Origin: Parelusimicrobium sp031549165
Lineage (GTDB): Bacteria > Elusimicrobiota > Elusimicrobia > Elusimicrobiales > Elusimicrobiaceae
Reading direction: 5' to 3'
NCBI GenBank assembly: GCA_031549165.1
Contig: JAVBQE010000115.1
Location: 1-13,839 of the forward strand
DNA length: 13,839 bases
The notes under the pieces are model-generated. The model saw only the letters and a program-made list of their open reading frames with translations, was not told the DNA's origin and did not search any database. Of the stretch, positions 1 to 7,009 are shown piece by piece. The translations under genes were made by a program, and so were the position numbers. Position 1 is the stretch's first letter, and each line of letters starts with the position of its first letter.

Positions 1-1337
1 TCGCCCATCACGCCGACGGTTCTTATCGGTAATAATACCGCAAAAGCCTGCCAGGTTTTTTTGTCCCAGCCGCTTTTTGCAAGTTCTTCTCTTACGATAT
101 AGTCCGCCTGTCTTAAAATATCCAGGTCCGGTTTGCTGACGGCGCCTAAGCAGCGCACGGCAAGGCCGGGGCCGGGGAACGGGTGGCAGTTTAAAATATA
201 GTCCGGCACGCCCGCTTCTCTGCCCAGCGCGCGCACTTCGTCTTTAAATAAAAAGCGCAAAGGCTCTACAAGCTTAAGCTTCATCTCTTTAGGCAGGCCG
301 CCTACGTTGTGGTGGCTCTTTATCGTCGCGCTGGGGCCGTTGACGGAGTGTGATTCAATGACATCCGGGTAAATGGTGCCCTGCGCTAAAAACTGCGCGT
401 CCTTAAACTTTTTAGCTTCTTCGTTAAACACTTCAATGAAGGTTTTGCCGATAATCTTTCTCTTAGTTTCCGGGTCAGTTACGCCGGCAAGACGGCCGAG
501 GAAAAGTTTAGAAGCGTCTATCGTTTTTAAGTTAAGCTTCAATGTTTTAGCAAAGCTCTGCGTGCGCGCTACGTCGTCTAAACGTAGAAGACCGGTGTCC
601 ACAAAAATGCAATATAAGTTTTTGCCGATGGCTTTGGTGATAAGCGCGGCCACCACGCTGGAGTCCACGCCGCCGGACAAGCCGCATATCACATGGCCTT
701 TACCGACCTGCGCCTTAATGTCTTCTATGCTTTTTTTAAGAATATTTTTTGGGGACCAGATGTCTTTTACGCCGCAGATTTTGCGGGCAAAGTTTTCCAA
801 AATTTTAATGCCTTTTTCCGTGTGCGCCACTTCCGGGTGAAACTGGAGGGCGTAGTGGTTGGTTTTAACGTCCTCCATAACGCAGAAGGGTGCGGAAGAG
901 GTGGTGCCTACTACTTTAAAACCTTCAGGCGCGCTGTGCACGCCGTCGCCGTGGCTCATCCACGCGGTAAATTTTTTGGGCATGCCTTCCAAAATTTTGG
1001 AGGCGCCTTTTGTTTTGACTTCGGCAAAGCCGTACTCTCTGTTTTTGCACGCCGCTACTTTGCTGCCTTTTTTTAATGATAAAAGCTGCATGCCGTGGCA
1101 GATGCCTAAAATGGGGATGGGCAGCTTCAATATTTCCGGGTCCGGCAAAGGTGCGTTTTTTCCATAAACGCTGCTGGGCCCGCCGGAGAGGATGATGCCT
1201 TTAGGGTTTTTTTCTTTAATCTCTTTAAGTGAGGTTGAGAAGGGCAAGATTTCGCAGTAAACTTTTGCTTCGCGAAGGCGCCTTGCGATTAGTTGTGTAT
1301 ACTGACTTCCAAAATCTAAGATAAGTATTTGTTCCAT
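1..1337 (-). CDS. guaA: GMP synthase (glutamine-hydrolysing), C-terminus cut off by window edge
   Basis: This cytosolic enzyme makes GMP from XMP, ATP and glutamine in de novo purine synthesis. The start codon at 1337 opens with MEQILILDFGSQYTQLIARR, the typical start of the class I glutamine amidotransferase domain. The glutaminase nucleophile is C80 in GICHGMQ, and the remaining triad residues are H167 and E169 in QFHPEV. The ATP pyrophosphatase P-loop follows as SGGVDSS at about residues 221-227. About 445 residues are visible out of roughly 510-525 usual for the family, and the reading frame is still open at position 1, so only the dimerisation region is missing. Only 18 nt separate it from the stop of the upstream outer-membrane gene, so the two are probably co-transcribed. 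No good Shine-Dalgarno sequence is visible before the ATG. Family identity is very secure. Confidence 0.97.
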   Translation of the reverse strand, partial: MEQILILDFGSQYTQLIARRLREAKVYCEILPFSTSLKEIKEKNPKGIILSGGPSSVYGKNAPLPDPEILKLPIPILGICHGMQLLSLKKGSKVAACKNREYGFAEVKTKGASKILEGMPKKFTAWMSHGDGVHSAPEGFKVVGTTSSAPFCVMEDVKTNHYALQFHPEVAHTEKGIKILENFARKICGVKDIWSPKNILKKSIEDIKAQVGKGHVICGLSGGVDSSVVAALITKAIGKNLYCIFVDTGLLRLDDVARTQSFAKTLKLNLKTIDASKLFLGRLAGVTDPETKRKIIGKTFIEVFNEEAKKFKDAQFLAQGTIYPDVIESHSVNGPSATIKSHHNVGGLPKEMKLKLVEPLRFLFKDEVRALGREAGVPDYILNCHPFPGPGLAVRCLGAVSKPDLDILRQADYIVREELAKSGWDKKTWQAFAVLLPIRTVGVMG

Positions 1338-1355
1338 ATAAACATTTTACAAATT

Positions 1356-2699
1356 TTAGAAAGCGCGTGTAATGCCTAAATTAAAGCGCGCCTGCTCATA
1401 GTCTCGGTTAGTAATATTAGAAGTCTTTTTATTAAGCGTCACCCCGACGGTGGGGGTGAAGCCGTAAACGCTGATGTTCCTGTTTAACAGACGTACGGAA
1501 AGCGAATACAGCACGCTCCTTTCCGCCGCCATGTCTAAAAAGCCTTCGTCATTAATAAACAGCCTTTCGCCCATATAGTTCATCCATGTAACGGACGGCT
1601 CTAGATAAACGGAAATACCCAACGGCAGGTCCGTCCCAGCGCCGAGGCCTAAGGAATAGCGGGAGTTATCTGCAAAGTCTCTTTCCGTTTTTTCAACGGC
1701 CAACGTGTTATTAAGCGAGAAATACGTGCTGCTGCTTAGATAATAGTTAAACTTAACATACCCGCTGTTTGTATGCCCATTCATATAATCAAGGTCTGTA
1801 TACTTATATTCATTTTGTTTGTAGGAATATCCTAAAAACATCCTCAATTTATTAGAAATATCTCTTTCAAAAAATGCTTCCGGGCCCCAGGAGAACATAT
1901 AATCTTCCTTAGCGTACCACATATTGCTGCCGCCGAAATAAACGCCCGTCTGCCCTTTGGGCAAAATGTACATGGGGCCAAAGTTGGCGTAGATTTGGCG
2001 GGTATCAAAGTCGCTTCCTCTATAGTCGCTAAATACAAAGCCGGCTTCGTTTTTAAAACGTAAATTTTTACTTAACGGCAGAAAGTATTGCACGGCCGCG
2101 TAACCGTTGAGGCCCAGGCCGCTCTCCTTGCCGGGTAATTCCCTGCAAGCCTGCAGGCCGAAGATATTAAGGCATTCTATCTGTGTGCCGGAGACGGCGT
2201 TAATGTTTGTTTCCGGGCTTACGCCTAAGTTTAAATAAAAGTAGAGTCTTTTACGTTCTCGCAGTTGGTAGAGGAAATAGAAAATATTGCGCTGCACCTC
2301 CTGCGGCAAATCTTTAGCGCCGAGCGCCAGGCGGAAATGGTAGTTGGCTTTATAGTCATCTTTATTTTCAAAGTAGGCACGCGCGAGTTCAAGGCGTACA
2401 CGCGTTAAGTGTGGGTCTTTAGAGAGAATATGGCGGAAGAGAAAAATGGCTGTTTTATAATCCTTTTTTGCCATGTAAGTGAGGCCGAGGAGGAACTCCG
2501 CCTGTGTTTTTTCTTCGTCTTTAAGGTACGGGTAAACTTCGGTTAACACTTTTTCCGCCGTTTCCAGGTTGCCGTCATTGAGCATCATTTGGCTCATTTC
2601 CAGTATTTCTTTGGCCGTGAAGGCAGGCTTCTCCTGCGCGTGCAGGGAAATGTGGAGGGCGGAACATAAAAGAAACAGGAGTAAAAATCTTCTTAACAT
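1356..2699 (-). CDS. Slam/DUF560-like outer-membrane protein (TPR domain plus beta-barrel)
   Basis: A 447-residue secreted protein. Residues 1-21 form a signal peptide with a hydrophobic FLLLFLLCSAL core, cleaved around HA-QEK. Residues 25-150 look like TPR helices, including an RVRLELARAYFENKDDYKA segment (about 100-118) and a LPQEVQRNI segment (131-139). From about residue 152 the sequence alternates in beta-barrel fashion, opening with YLNLGVSPETNINAVSG and ending RFNLGITRAF, a terminal Phe typical of BAM-inserted barrels. This arrangement matches the DUF560 / surface lipoprotein assembly modifier (Slam) family, in which the barrel helps move lipoproteins to the cell surface. The family assignment is from remembered motifs; the role is inferred and no substrate gene sits beside it. 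It is the first gene of a probable two-gene unit with guaA and diverges from the PIN/TRAM gene. Confidence 0.75.
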   Translation of the reverse strand: MLRRFLLLFLLCSALHISLHAQEKPAFTAKEILEMSQMMLNDGNLETAEKVLTEVYPYLKDEEKTQAEFLLGLTYMAKKDYKTAIFLFRHILSKDPHLTRVRLELARAYFENKDDYKANYHFRLALGAKDLPQEVQRNIFYFLYQLRERKRLYFYLNLGVSPETNINAVSGTQIECLNIFGLQACRELPGKESGLGLNGYAAVQYFLPLSKNLRFKNEAGFVFSDYRGSDFDTRQIYANFGPMYILPKGQTGVYFGGSNMWYAKEDYMFSWGPEAFFERDISNKLRMFLGYSYKQNEYKYTDLDYMNGHTNSGYVKFNYYLSSSTYFSLNNTLAVEKTERDFADNSRYSLGLGAGTDLPLGISVYLEPSVTWMNYMGERLFINDEGFLDMAAERSVLYSLSVRLLNRNISVYGFTPTVGVTLNKKTSNITNRDYEQARFNLGITRAF

Positions 2700-2728
2700 A
2701 CTATTATAGAAATGGTAATATATACATA

Positions 2729-2747
2729 TAGTACAAAAAATGTACTA
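2729..2747. promoter_or_regulatory. Perfect 7-bp palindrome in the divergent intergenic region
   Basis: TAGTACA and TGTACTA flank an AAAAA spacer. The site lies in the 64-nt gap between the divergent Slam-like and PIN/TRAM genes, 29 nt from one ATG and 16 nt from the other. Its symmetry and place suit a dimeric regulator's operator serving both genes, but the regulator is unknown. No convincing -35/-10 pair was found on either strand. The plus-strand gene's own ribosome site, GGAGG, lies at 2755-2759, four nt before its ATG. Confidence 0.4.
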
Positions 2748-2763
2748 AATTTACGGAGGTTTT

Positions 2764-3714
2764 ATGTCACTTTGGTTTTACAGGCTGTCTGCTTTAGTAG
2801 CATTCCCCTTTATTACTTACAATTACATCTTGCACGATAAATATGGTTTTTTGGCCGGGCTGGCATGCGCATTTATAGTCATTTTTGTGGAGATTGTATT
2901 TAAAAAATTAAGACTTATTAAAATAATGATAGCGCTTTTCGGCGCGATGATGGGCTATTTCGTCTACACATTTTTTGAACATGTGGTTGTGATGAGCATT
3001 AACGAACCCACCCTCACAGACTGGTGGATGCAGTATGACTTATGGATACAGATAGCGCTTGCATTTATCGGCGCTGTGCTGAGTATAATTAAGTCCAACG
3101 ATTTAGAAGGCTTAAGCAAAAAGGGCCATCACTTAAAAGTAATAGACATCAGCGCGCTTATGGACGGCAGAGTGGTGGATTTGGTGGAAACAAATTTCCT
3201 TTCCGGCACAATAGTTTTGCCGCAGTTTGTTTTAAACAGATTAAATGTTTTCGCTTCGTCCAAAGACCCTATGGAAGCCGCTAAAGGCCGGCGCGGCCTT
3301 GACGTGGTGGCGCGTTTACAGGAAATAAAAGTACTTCCCGTACGCATAACCACTAAAGAAATAGACTGTCCTAACGAAGAGGAGCGCATTGTTAAACTTG
3401 CGCAAACCTTAGACGCGGAAATAGTAACTCTGGACTTTAACGTAAATAAAATAGCCTCGCTTTACGACGTTCTGGTGCTGAATATAAGGGACCTCTCCAC
3501 CGCGCTTAAACCCGTGGTGCTGCCCGGAGAGAGCATGTCCATTTTCATCATGAAAGAAGGTAAAGAAAAAGAACAGGGCGTAGGTTACCTTGACGACGGC
3601 ACAATGGTAGTAGTGGAAGACGGCAAAAAACACGTGGGCAAACGCGTTGAAGTAGGCGTGTCTTCCATATTACAAACGTCGGCCAGCAGGATGATTTTTG
3701 CAAAAATAAAATGA
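2764..3714 (+). CDS. YacL-like integral membrane protein with PIN and TRAM domains
   Basis: A 316-residue protein. Hydrophobic segments at about residues 8-24, 28-46, 52-76 and 92-109 anchor it in the membrane. A cytoplasmic PIN (nuclease-fold) domain covers about 124-245, with IDISALMDGR (D128) and VTLDFNVNKIA (D224). A C-terminal TRAM domain at about 255-316 contains GVGYLDDGTMVVVEDG and ILQTSASRMIFA. This is the domain order of B. subtilis YacL. The usual PIN glutamate in the VLxEL motif is replaced here: the sequence reads FVLNRLN, with R159 at that place, so nuclease activity is doubtful. A GGAGG site four nt upstream supports the start. It leads a cluster with ispDF and cysS, matching the yacL-ispD-ispF-cysS order of Firmicutes. 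The molecular role of the family is poorly known. Confidence 0.9.
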   Translation: MSLWFYRLSALVAFPFITYNYILHDKYGFLAGLACAFIVIFVEIVFKKLRLIKIMIALFGAMMGYFVYTFFEHVVVMSINEPTLTDWWMQYDLWIQIALAFIGAVLSIIKSNDLEGLSKKGHHLKVIDISALMDGRVVDLVETNFLSGTIVLPQFVLNRLNVFASSKDPMEAAKGRRGLDVVARLQEIKVLPVRITTKEIDCPNEEERIVKLAQTLDAEIVTLDFNVNKIASLYDVLVLNIRDLSTALKPVVLPGESMSIFIMKEGKEKEQGVGYLDDGTMVVVEDGKKHVGKRVEVGVSSILQTSASRMIFAKIK

Positions 3715-3735
3715 CTCGGTCGTAGGCCGAGTCAT
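3711..3735 (+). other. Hairpin spanning the stop codon of the PIN/TRAM gene
   Basis: ATGACTCGG (3711-3719) pairs perfectly with CCGAGTCAT (3727-3735) around a 7-nt loop. The TGA stop at 3712-3714 lies in the left arm. No T-tract follows, so it is not a standard intrinsic terminator. The right arm overlaps the first bases of the adjacent inverted-repeat element, and the hairpin may have come with it. Confidence 0.6.
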
Positions 3736-3807
3736 CCTGAGTGAAACGAAGGATCTTTCTCTAATCTGAACTTTACTGCAAGATTCTTCGCTCCCGCTCA
3801 GAATGAC
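3731..3807. repeat. Imperfect inverted-repeat (REP/MITE-like) element upstream of ispDF
   Basis: The left arm (3731-3757) begins GTCATCCTGAGTG and the right arm (3780-3807) ends CGCTCAGAATGAC; the arms pair imperfectly over about 27 nt, around an AT-rich 22-nt centre. The arms resemble the widespread bacterial palindromic repeats of the type TCATTCTGAGCG...CGAAGAATCT, known from many unrelated genomes. The element fills nearly the whole 99-nt gap between the PIN/TRAM gene and ispDF and ends six nt before the ispDF ATG. No coding potential was found. Confidence 0.75.
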
Positions 3808-3813
3808 AAACAA

Positions 3814-4944
3814 ATGAATAAAATAAACTTTAGCGCGGTAATAGTAGCAGGCGGAACAGGCAGCCGGATGGGCAGGCCGAAACAACTGTTACCTATTGCC
3901 GGCAGAGCGTGCTTATTTAGAAGTATAGACGCTTTTAAAGCCGCAGGCGCGGCGGAAATTATAGTGGTGTCTAACGAAGAAGTGTTGGGCGCTGTTAAAA
4001 AAGAATTTGCAGGTATTATCACTGCGCCATCTGCAGAAACAAGGATAGGCTCCGTTATAAACGGGCTAAACAAAGTTAATTTTGACATAGTTGCCGTGCA
4101 TGACGGCGCGCGGCCTTTAATAGAGCCCGCACACATTTTGGCATCTGTAGACATGGCGCAGAAACACGACGCAGCCGTAGTAGCTGTTAAAAGTAAAGAC
4201 ACCGTTAAACAAGTGCGCGGCGGAGAAATTATCAGCACGCCGGACAGGGCGGAACTTTACAATGCCCAAACACCGCAGACGTATAAAACGGCAATTTTAA
4301 AAGAAGCGCTTGAAAAGTTTGGCGCTCTTAAAGACGCGACGGATGAATCGCAATTAGTAGAAAAGCTCGGCGTGAAAGTGCATATAGTAGAAGGCAGCTA
4401 TAAAAATATCAAAATAACCACGCCGGAGGATATAATGAGCGCAGAAGGTTTTTTAGGTAAAGAAATTTACCGCACCGGTTTTGGGTTTGACTTGCACAGG
4501 CTTGTAAAGGGCAGAAAATTTATTATCGGCGGCATAGAAATACCGCATACAAAAGGTTTTTTGGGCCACAGCGACGGGGACTTAGTTTTGCACGCAGTCT
4601 GCGACGCGGCTTTAGGCGCGGCGGTGTTGGGCGAGATAGGTGTTTTTTTCCCGCCTACGGATGATAAGATTAAAGACATTTCCAGCGTGACAATCACCGA
4701 GGCTGTGCTTGAAAAACTTAAAACGCATGGCTGGGATATAATTCATATAGACGCGACAATTGTTACCGAAGAGCCCAAAATAAAGCCGCATTATGAGGCG
4801 GTAAGAAACAGCCTTAACAACATTTTTAAAATCGGTCTTGAAAACATAAGCTTCAAAAGCAAAAGCCACGAGCGCGTGGGGGAAATAGGCGCGGGTAACG
4901 CCGCCATGTGCCACGCTGTCGTTACAGTTAGTCGGCTAACTTGA
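3814..4944 (+). CDS. ispDF: Bifunctional IspD/IspF of the MEP isoprenoid pathway
   Basis: This 376-residue fusion carries steps three and five of the non-mevalonate isoprenoid route: 2-C-methylerythritol 4-phosphate cytidylyltransferase and MECDP synthase. The IspD half (1 to about 212) shows AVIVAGGTGSRMGRPKQ (8-24), AVHDGARPL (94-102), TPQTY (153-157) and KNIKITTPEDI. The IspF half (about 218-376) has metal ligands D226 and H228 in GFDLHR and H260 in the GHSDGDLVLHA stretch. Parts of IspF differ from the usual pattern: GEIG for GDIG, FPPTD for FPDTD, and FKSKSHERVGEIGAGNA where KATTTExLGFTGRGEG is usual. No Shine-Dalgarno site precedes the ATG, because a palindromic repeat ends six nt upstream. 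The stop codon and last residues lie inside a second repeat. Confidence 0.95.
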   Translation: MNKINFSAVIVAGGTGSRMGRPKQLLPIAGRACLFRSIDAFKAAGAAEIIVVSNEEVLGAVKKEFAGIITAPSAETRIGSVINGLNKVNFDIVAVHDGARPLIEPAHILASVDMAQKHDAAVVAVKSKDTVKQVRGGEIISTPDRAELYNAQTPQTYKTAILKEALEKFGALKDATDESQLVEKLGVKVHIVEGSYKNIKITTPEDIMSAEGFLGKEIYRTGFGFDLHRLVKGRKFIIGGIEIPHTKGFLGHSDGDLVLHAVCDAALGAAVLGEIGVFFPPTDDKIKDISSVTITEAVLEKLKTHGWDIIHIDATIVTEEPKIKPHYEAVRNSLNNIFKIGLENISFKSKSHERVGEIGAGNAAMCHAVVTVSRLT

Positions 4945-5091
4945 TATTTTCATACTTCTCAGCTCTGCTTTTTGGCAAATTTTTATTTTTTTATTCCTTA
5001 CATAGTACAAACTATGCTCGTCATAAAGAAAATAAAAATTTACTCAAAAATTATAGCTGAGAAGTATGAAAATATCAAGCTAGACGACTAA
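4928..5091. repeat. 164-bp MITE-like palindrome overlapping the 3' end of ispDF
   Basis: The 37-nt terminal arms at 4928-4964 and 5055-5091 are inverted copies with only two mismatches; the inner 25 nt (from CTTGATATTTTC to TCTCAGCT) match perfectly. Inside, AAATTTTTATTTT and its complement pair again, and CATAGT-ACAA-ACTATG forms the centre at 5001-5016. The whole unit can therefore fold as one long hairpin. The left arm includes the last codons and TGA of ispDF. The right arm stops just before the AAGGAG site of the lipoprotein gene. There is no transposase inside, so it is non-autonomous if mobile. The terminal TTA/TAA makes a target duplication impossible to separate from the repeat itself. 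Confidence 0.85.
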
Positions 5092-5105
5092 AGGAGAGTA
5101 GAAAA

Positions 5106-5618
5106 ATGAAAGCATTAAAAGTATTAGTATTAATTTGCGCTGCAACGCTGTTATTCGGCTGTCCCGCAAGCAACAGGCGCGATACTAAAAAAAATATAGA
5201 TTTAGGTAAGTATGACCAGACCTCTGACTTTACAGGCACTCTGCCTACCGAAACACAGCCCGGCGACGATGAAGGCTTTGTAGGCGTAAGTACATTAGGC
5301 AAAAAAACTTCTTACGGGGACGCTGTTATCGTGGTGGCCACCAACAAAATTGCCTTGGGAAGAACTGCAAATGATAAACACATGAAAGCCTTTCAAACCA
5401 GTTTGGACTCTGCATATTTAGCAGCGCAGAAGATGTATAAACCCTTAGGTTTTACCTACTCCATTTCACCTGTGGGCGCTATAAATCCGCTTTCTGATAT
5501 TGAAGTGCAGTGTGTGCTGTCCGAAGAGTCCGCGCAGGACGTGGGGCAGCAAACATGCTCTTTATTTTTTGCAAAAGTAAAAGAAGAATACTCGGTTAAT
5601 TCAGTTGATATAAAATGA
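5106..5618 (+). CDS. Small lipoprotein of unknown function
   Basis: A 170-residue protein with a classic lipoprotein signal: MKALK, a hydrophobic core, then lipobox LFGC with the lipidated Cys at 19. The mature part starts CPASNRRDTKKN, is followed by a polar linker (about 25-57), and then a small folded region (about 60-165) with two cysteines (QCVL and QTCSLF) that could pair. I recognise no domain. The start is supported by GGAG at 5093-5096, nine nt before the ATG. Its TGA overlaps the cysS ATG in an ATGA, so the two genes are translationally coupled. The protein should sit in the inner leaflet of the outer membrane or at the inner membrane. No residue signature suggests a catalytic role. 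Confidence 0.85.
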   Translation: MKALKVLVLICAATLLFGCPASNRRDTKKNIDLGKYDQTSDFTGTLPTETQPGDDEGFVGVSTLGKKTSYGDAVIVVATNKIALGRTANDKHMKAFQTSLDSAYLAAQKMYKPLGFTYSISPVGAINPLSDIEVQCVLSEESAQDVGQQTCSLFFAKVKEEYSVNSVDIK

Positions 5619-7000
5619 AACTCTACAATACCTTAACCAGAAGAAAGGAAGACTTTGCACCGCTCGGCTCAGAGGTAACGCTCTACGCCTGCGGCCCCAC
5701 AGTCTACAACTATGCCCATATCGGTAACTTAAGAACTTATATTTTTGAAGATCTGCTTGTGCGCACGCTGCGCCTTAAATATAAAGTTAAACATGTAATG
5801 AACATTACAGACGTAGGCCATTTAACTTCGGACGCAGACGCAGGAGAGGACAAAATGGAGCTCGGCGCCGCGCGTGAAGGCAAGAGCGCGTGGGATATTG
5901 CCAAATTTTATGAAACAGCTTTTTTTAAAGATTTTGACTCTCTTAACTGCACGCGCCCGACGGTGATTTCCAGAGCTACCGAGCATATTAAAGAAATGAT
6001 AGCCCTTGTTAAAACGCTGGAAGAAAAAGGCTATACCTACAAAACTTCAGACGGCATTTATTATGATACCAGCAAATTTCCCGCCTATCACACGCTGGTG
6101 GGCAAGAGCCACATTGAAGGGCTGAAAAGCGGCGCGCGCGTAGAATTTAACGACGAAAAAAAGAACCCTTCAGATTTTGCATTATGGAAGTTTTCTCCTG
6201 CGGATCACAAAAGGCAGATGGAGTGGGACAGCCCGTGGGGCGTAGGTTTCCCCGGCTGGCACATTGAATGTTCCGCCATGGCCATGAAATATTTAGGACC
6301 TACCGTAGACATACACTGCGGCGGGGTGGACCATGTTGCTGTGCATCATACTAACGAGATAGCGCAGAGCGAGGCCGCCACCGGCAAGCCTTATGTGCGC
6401 TACTGGGTGCACGGTGAATTTTTGGTTTTGCACAGCGGCAAGATGAGCAAGTCCGCCGGCACATTTTTAACTGTAGGCGAGCTGGTTAAACAAGGCTATT
6501 CGCCTTTGGACTACAGATATTTATGTCTGGGCGCGCATTACAGAACGCAGCTGGAGTTTACTTTTGAGTCTTTGGACTTTGCGCGCGCGAGCCTTAAAAA
6601 TTTAAAAGAAAAAGTAGCGGTGCTTAAAAAAGACGTCGGTAACCTCCCGCTGGGCGCCTGCCCGGAGTGCAAGGAAAAGTTTTTTGATGCGGTGGAGGAT
6701 GACCTTAATATTTCCAAAGCGCTGGCTTTGGTGTGGGAAGTTTTTAAAACTCCTTTCAGCGCGGGCAGCAAGCTTGCTTTTATACAATTTGCAGACAGCG
6801 TGTTGGGGCTTGATTTGCTGAAGGAAGATATTAAAGAAGAGGCGGTCTTGCCTGTGGAAGTAACTTTGCTTCTTAAACACAGAGAAATAGCCAGAAGAAA
6901 TAAAGACTTTAAACTTTCCGACGAGTATAGAGACAAAATTGCCGCCCTCGGCTACACCGTTAAAGACACCCCAGATGGGCAGAAAGCGGCAAAAAAATAG
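5615..7000 (+). CDS. cysS: Cysteinyl-tRNA synthetase
   Basis: This cytosolic class I aminoacyl-tRNA synthetase charges tRNA-Cys. The 461-residue length is normal for the family. Near the N-terminus is YACGPTVYNYAHIGN, which combines zinc ligand C26 with the HIGH-type motif at 35-38. The other zinc ligands fit C219 (GWHIECSAM), H244 and E248 (HHTNEIAQSEA). The KMSKS loop is exact at 276-280 (SGKMSKSAGTF). A helical anticodon-binding C-terminus follows. The ATG overlaps the stop of the lipoprotein gene (ATGA), and add follows after nine nt, so transcription is probably continuous through both neighbours. All expected key residues are present. Confidence 0.98.
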   Translation: MKLYNTLTRRKEDFAPLGSEVTLYACGPTVYNYAHIGNLRTYIFEDLLVRTLRLKYKVKHVMNITDVGHLTSDADAGEDKMELGAAREGKSAWDIAKFYETAFFKDFDSLNCTRPTVISRATEHIKEMIALVKTLEEKGYTYKTSDGIYYDTSKFPAYHTLVGKSHIEGLKSGARVEFNDEKKNPSDFALWKFSPADHKRQMEWDSPWGVGFPGWHIECSAMAMKYLGPTVDIHCGGVDHVAVHHTNEIAQSEAATGKPYVRYWVHGEFLVLHSGKMSKSAGTFLTVGELVKQGYSPLDYRYLCLGAHYRTQLEFTFESLDFARASLKNLKEKVAVLKKDVGNLPLGACPECKEKFFDAVEDDLNISKALALVWEVFKTPFSAGSKLAFIQFADSVLGLDLLKEDIKEEAVLPVEVTLLLKHREIARRNKDFKLSDEYRDKIAALGYTVKDTPDGQKAAKK

Positions 7001-7009
7001 GGGGTAAGT

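Noticed and set aside
373..1167. Three overlapping plus-strand frames of 102-155 residues
   Set aside because: They lie antisense to guaA, whose motifs are unmistakable, and show no family features or ribosome sites.
2703..2708. Minus-strand TATAAT as the -10 box of the Slam-like gene
   Set aside because: It ends only three nt before the ATG, which would start transcription inside the start codon, and no matching -35 was found.
3711..3807. Intrinsic terminator after the PIN/TRAM gene
   Set aside because: The hairpins are not followed by a T-tract, and the region is better explained as a palindromic repeat element.
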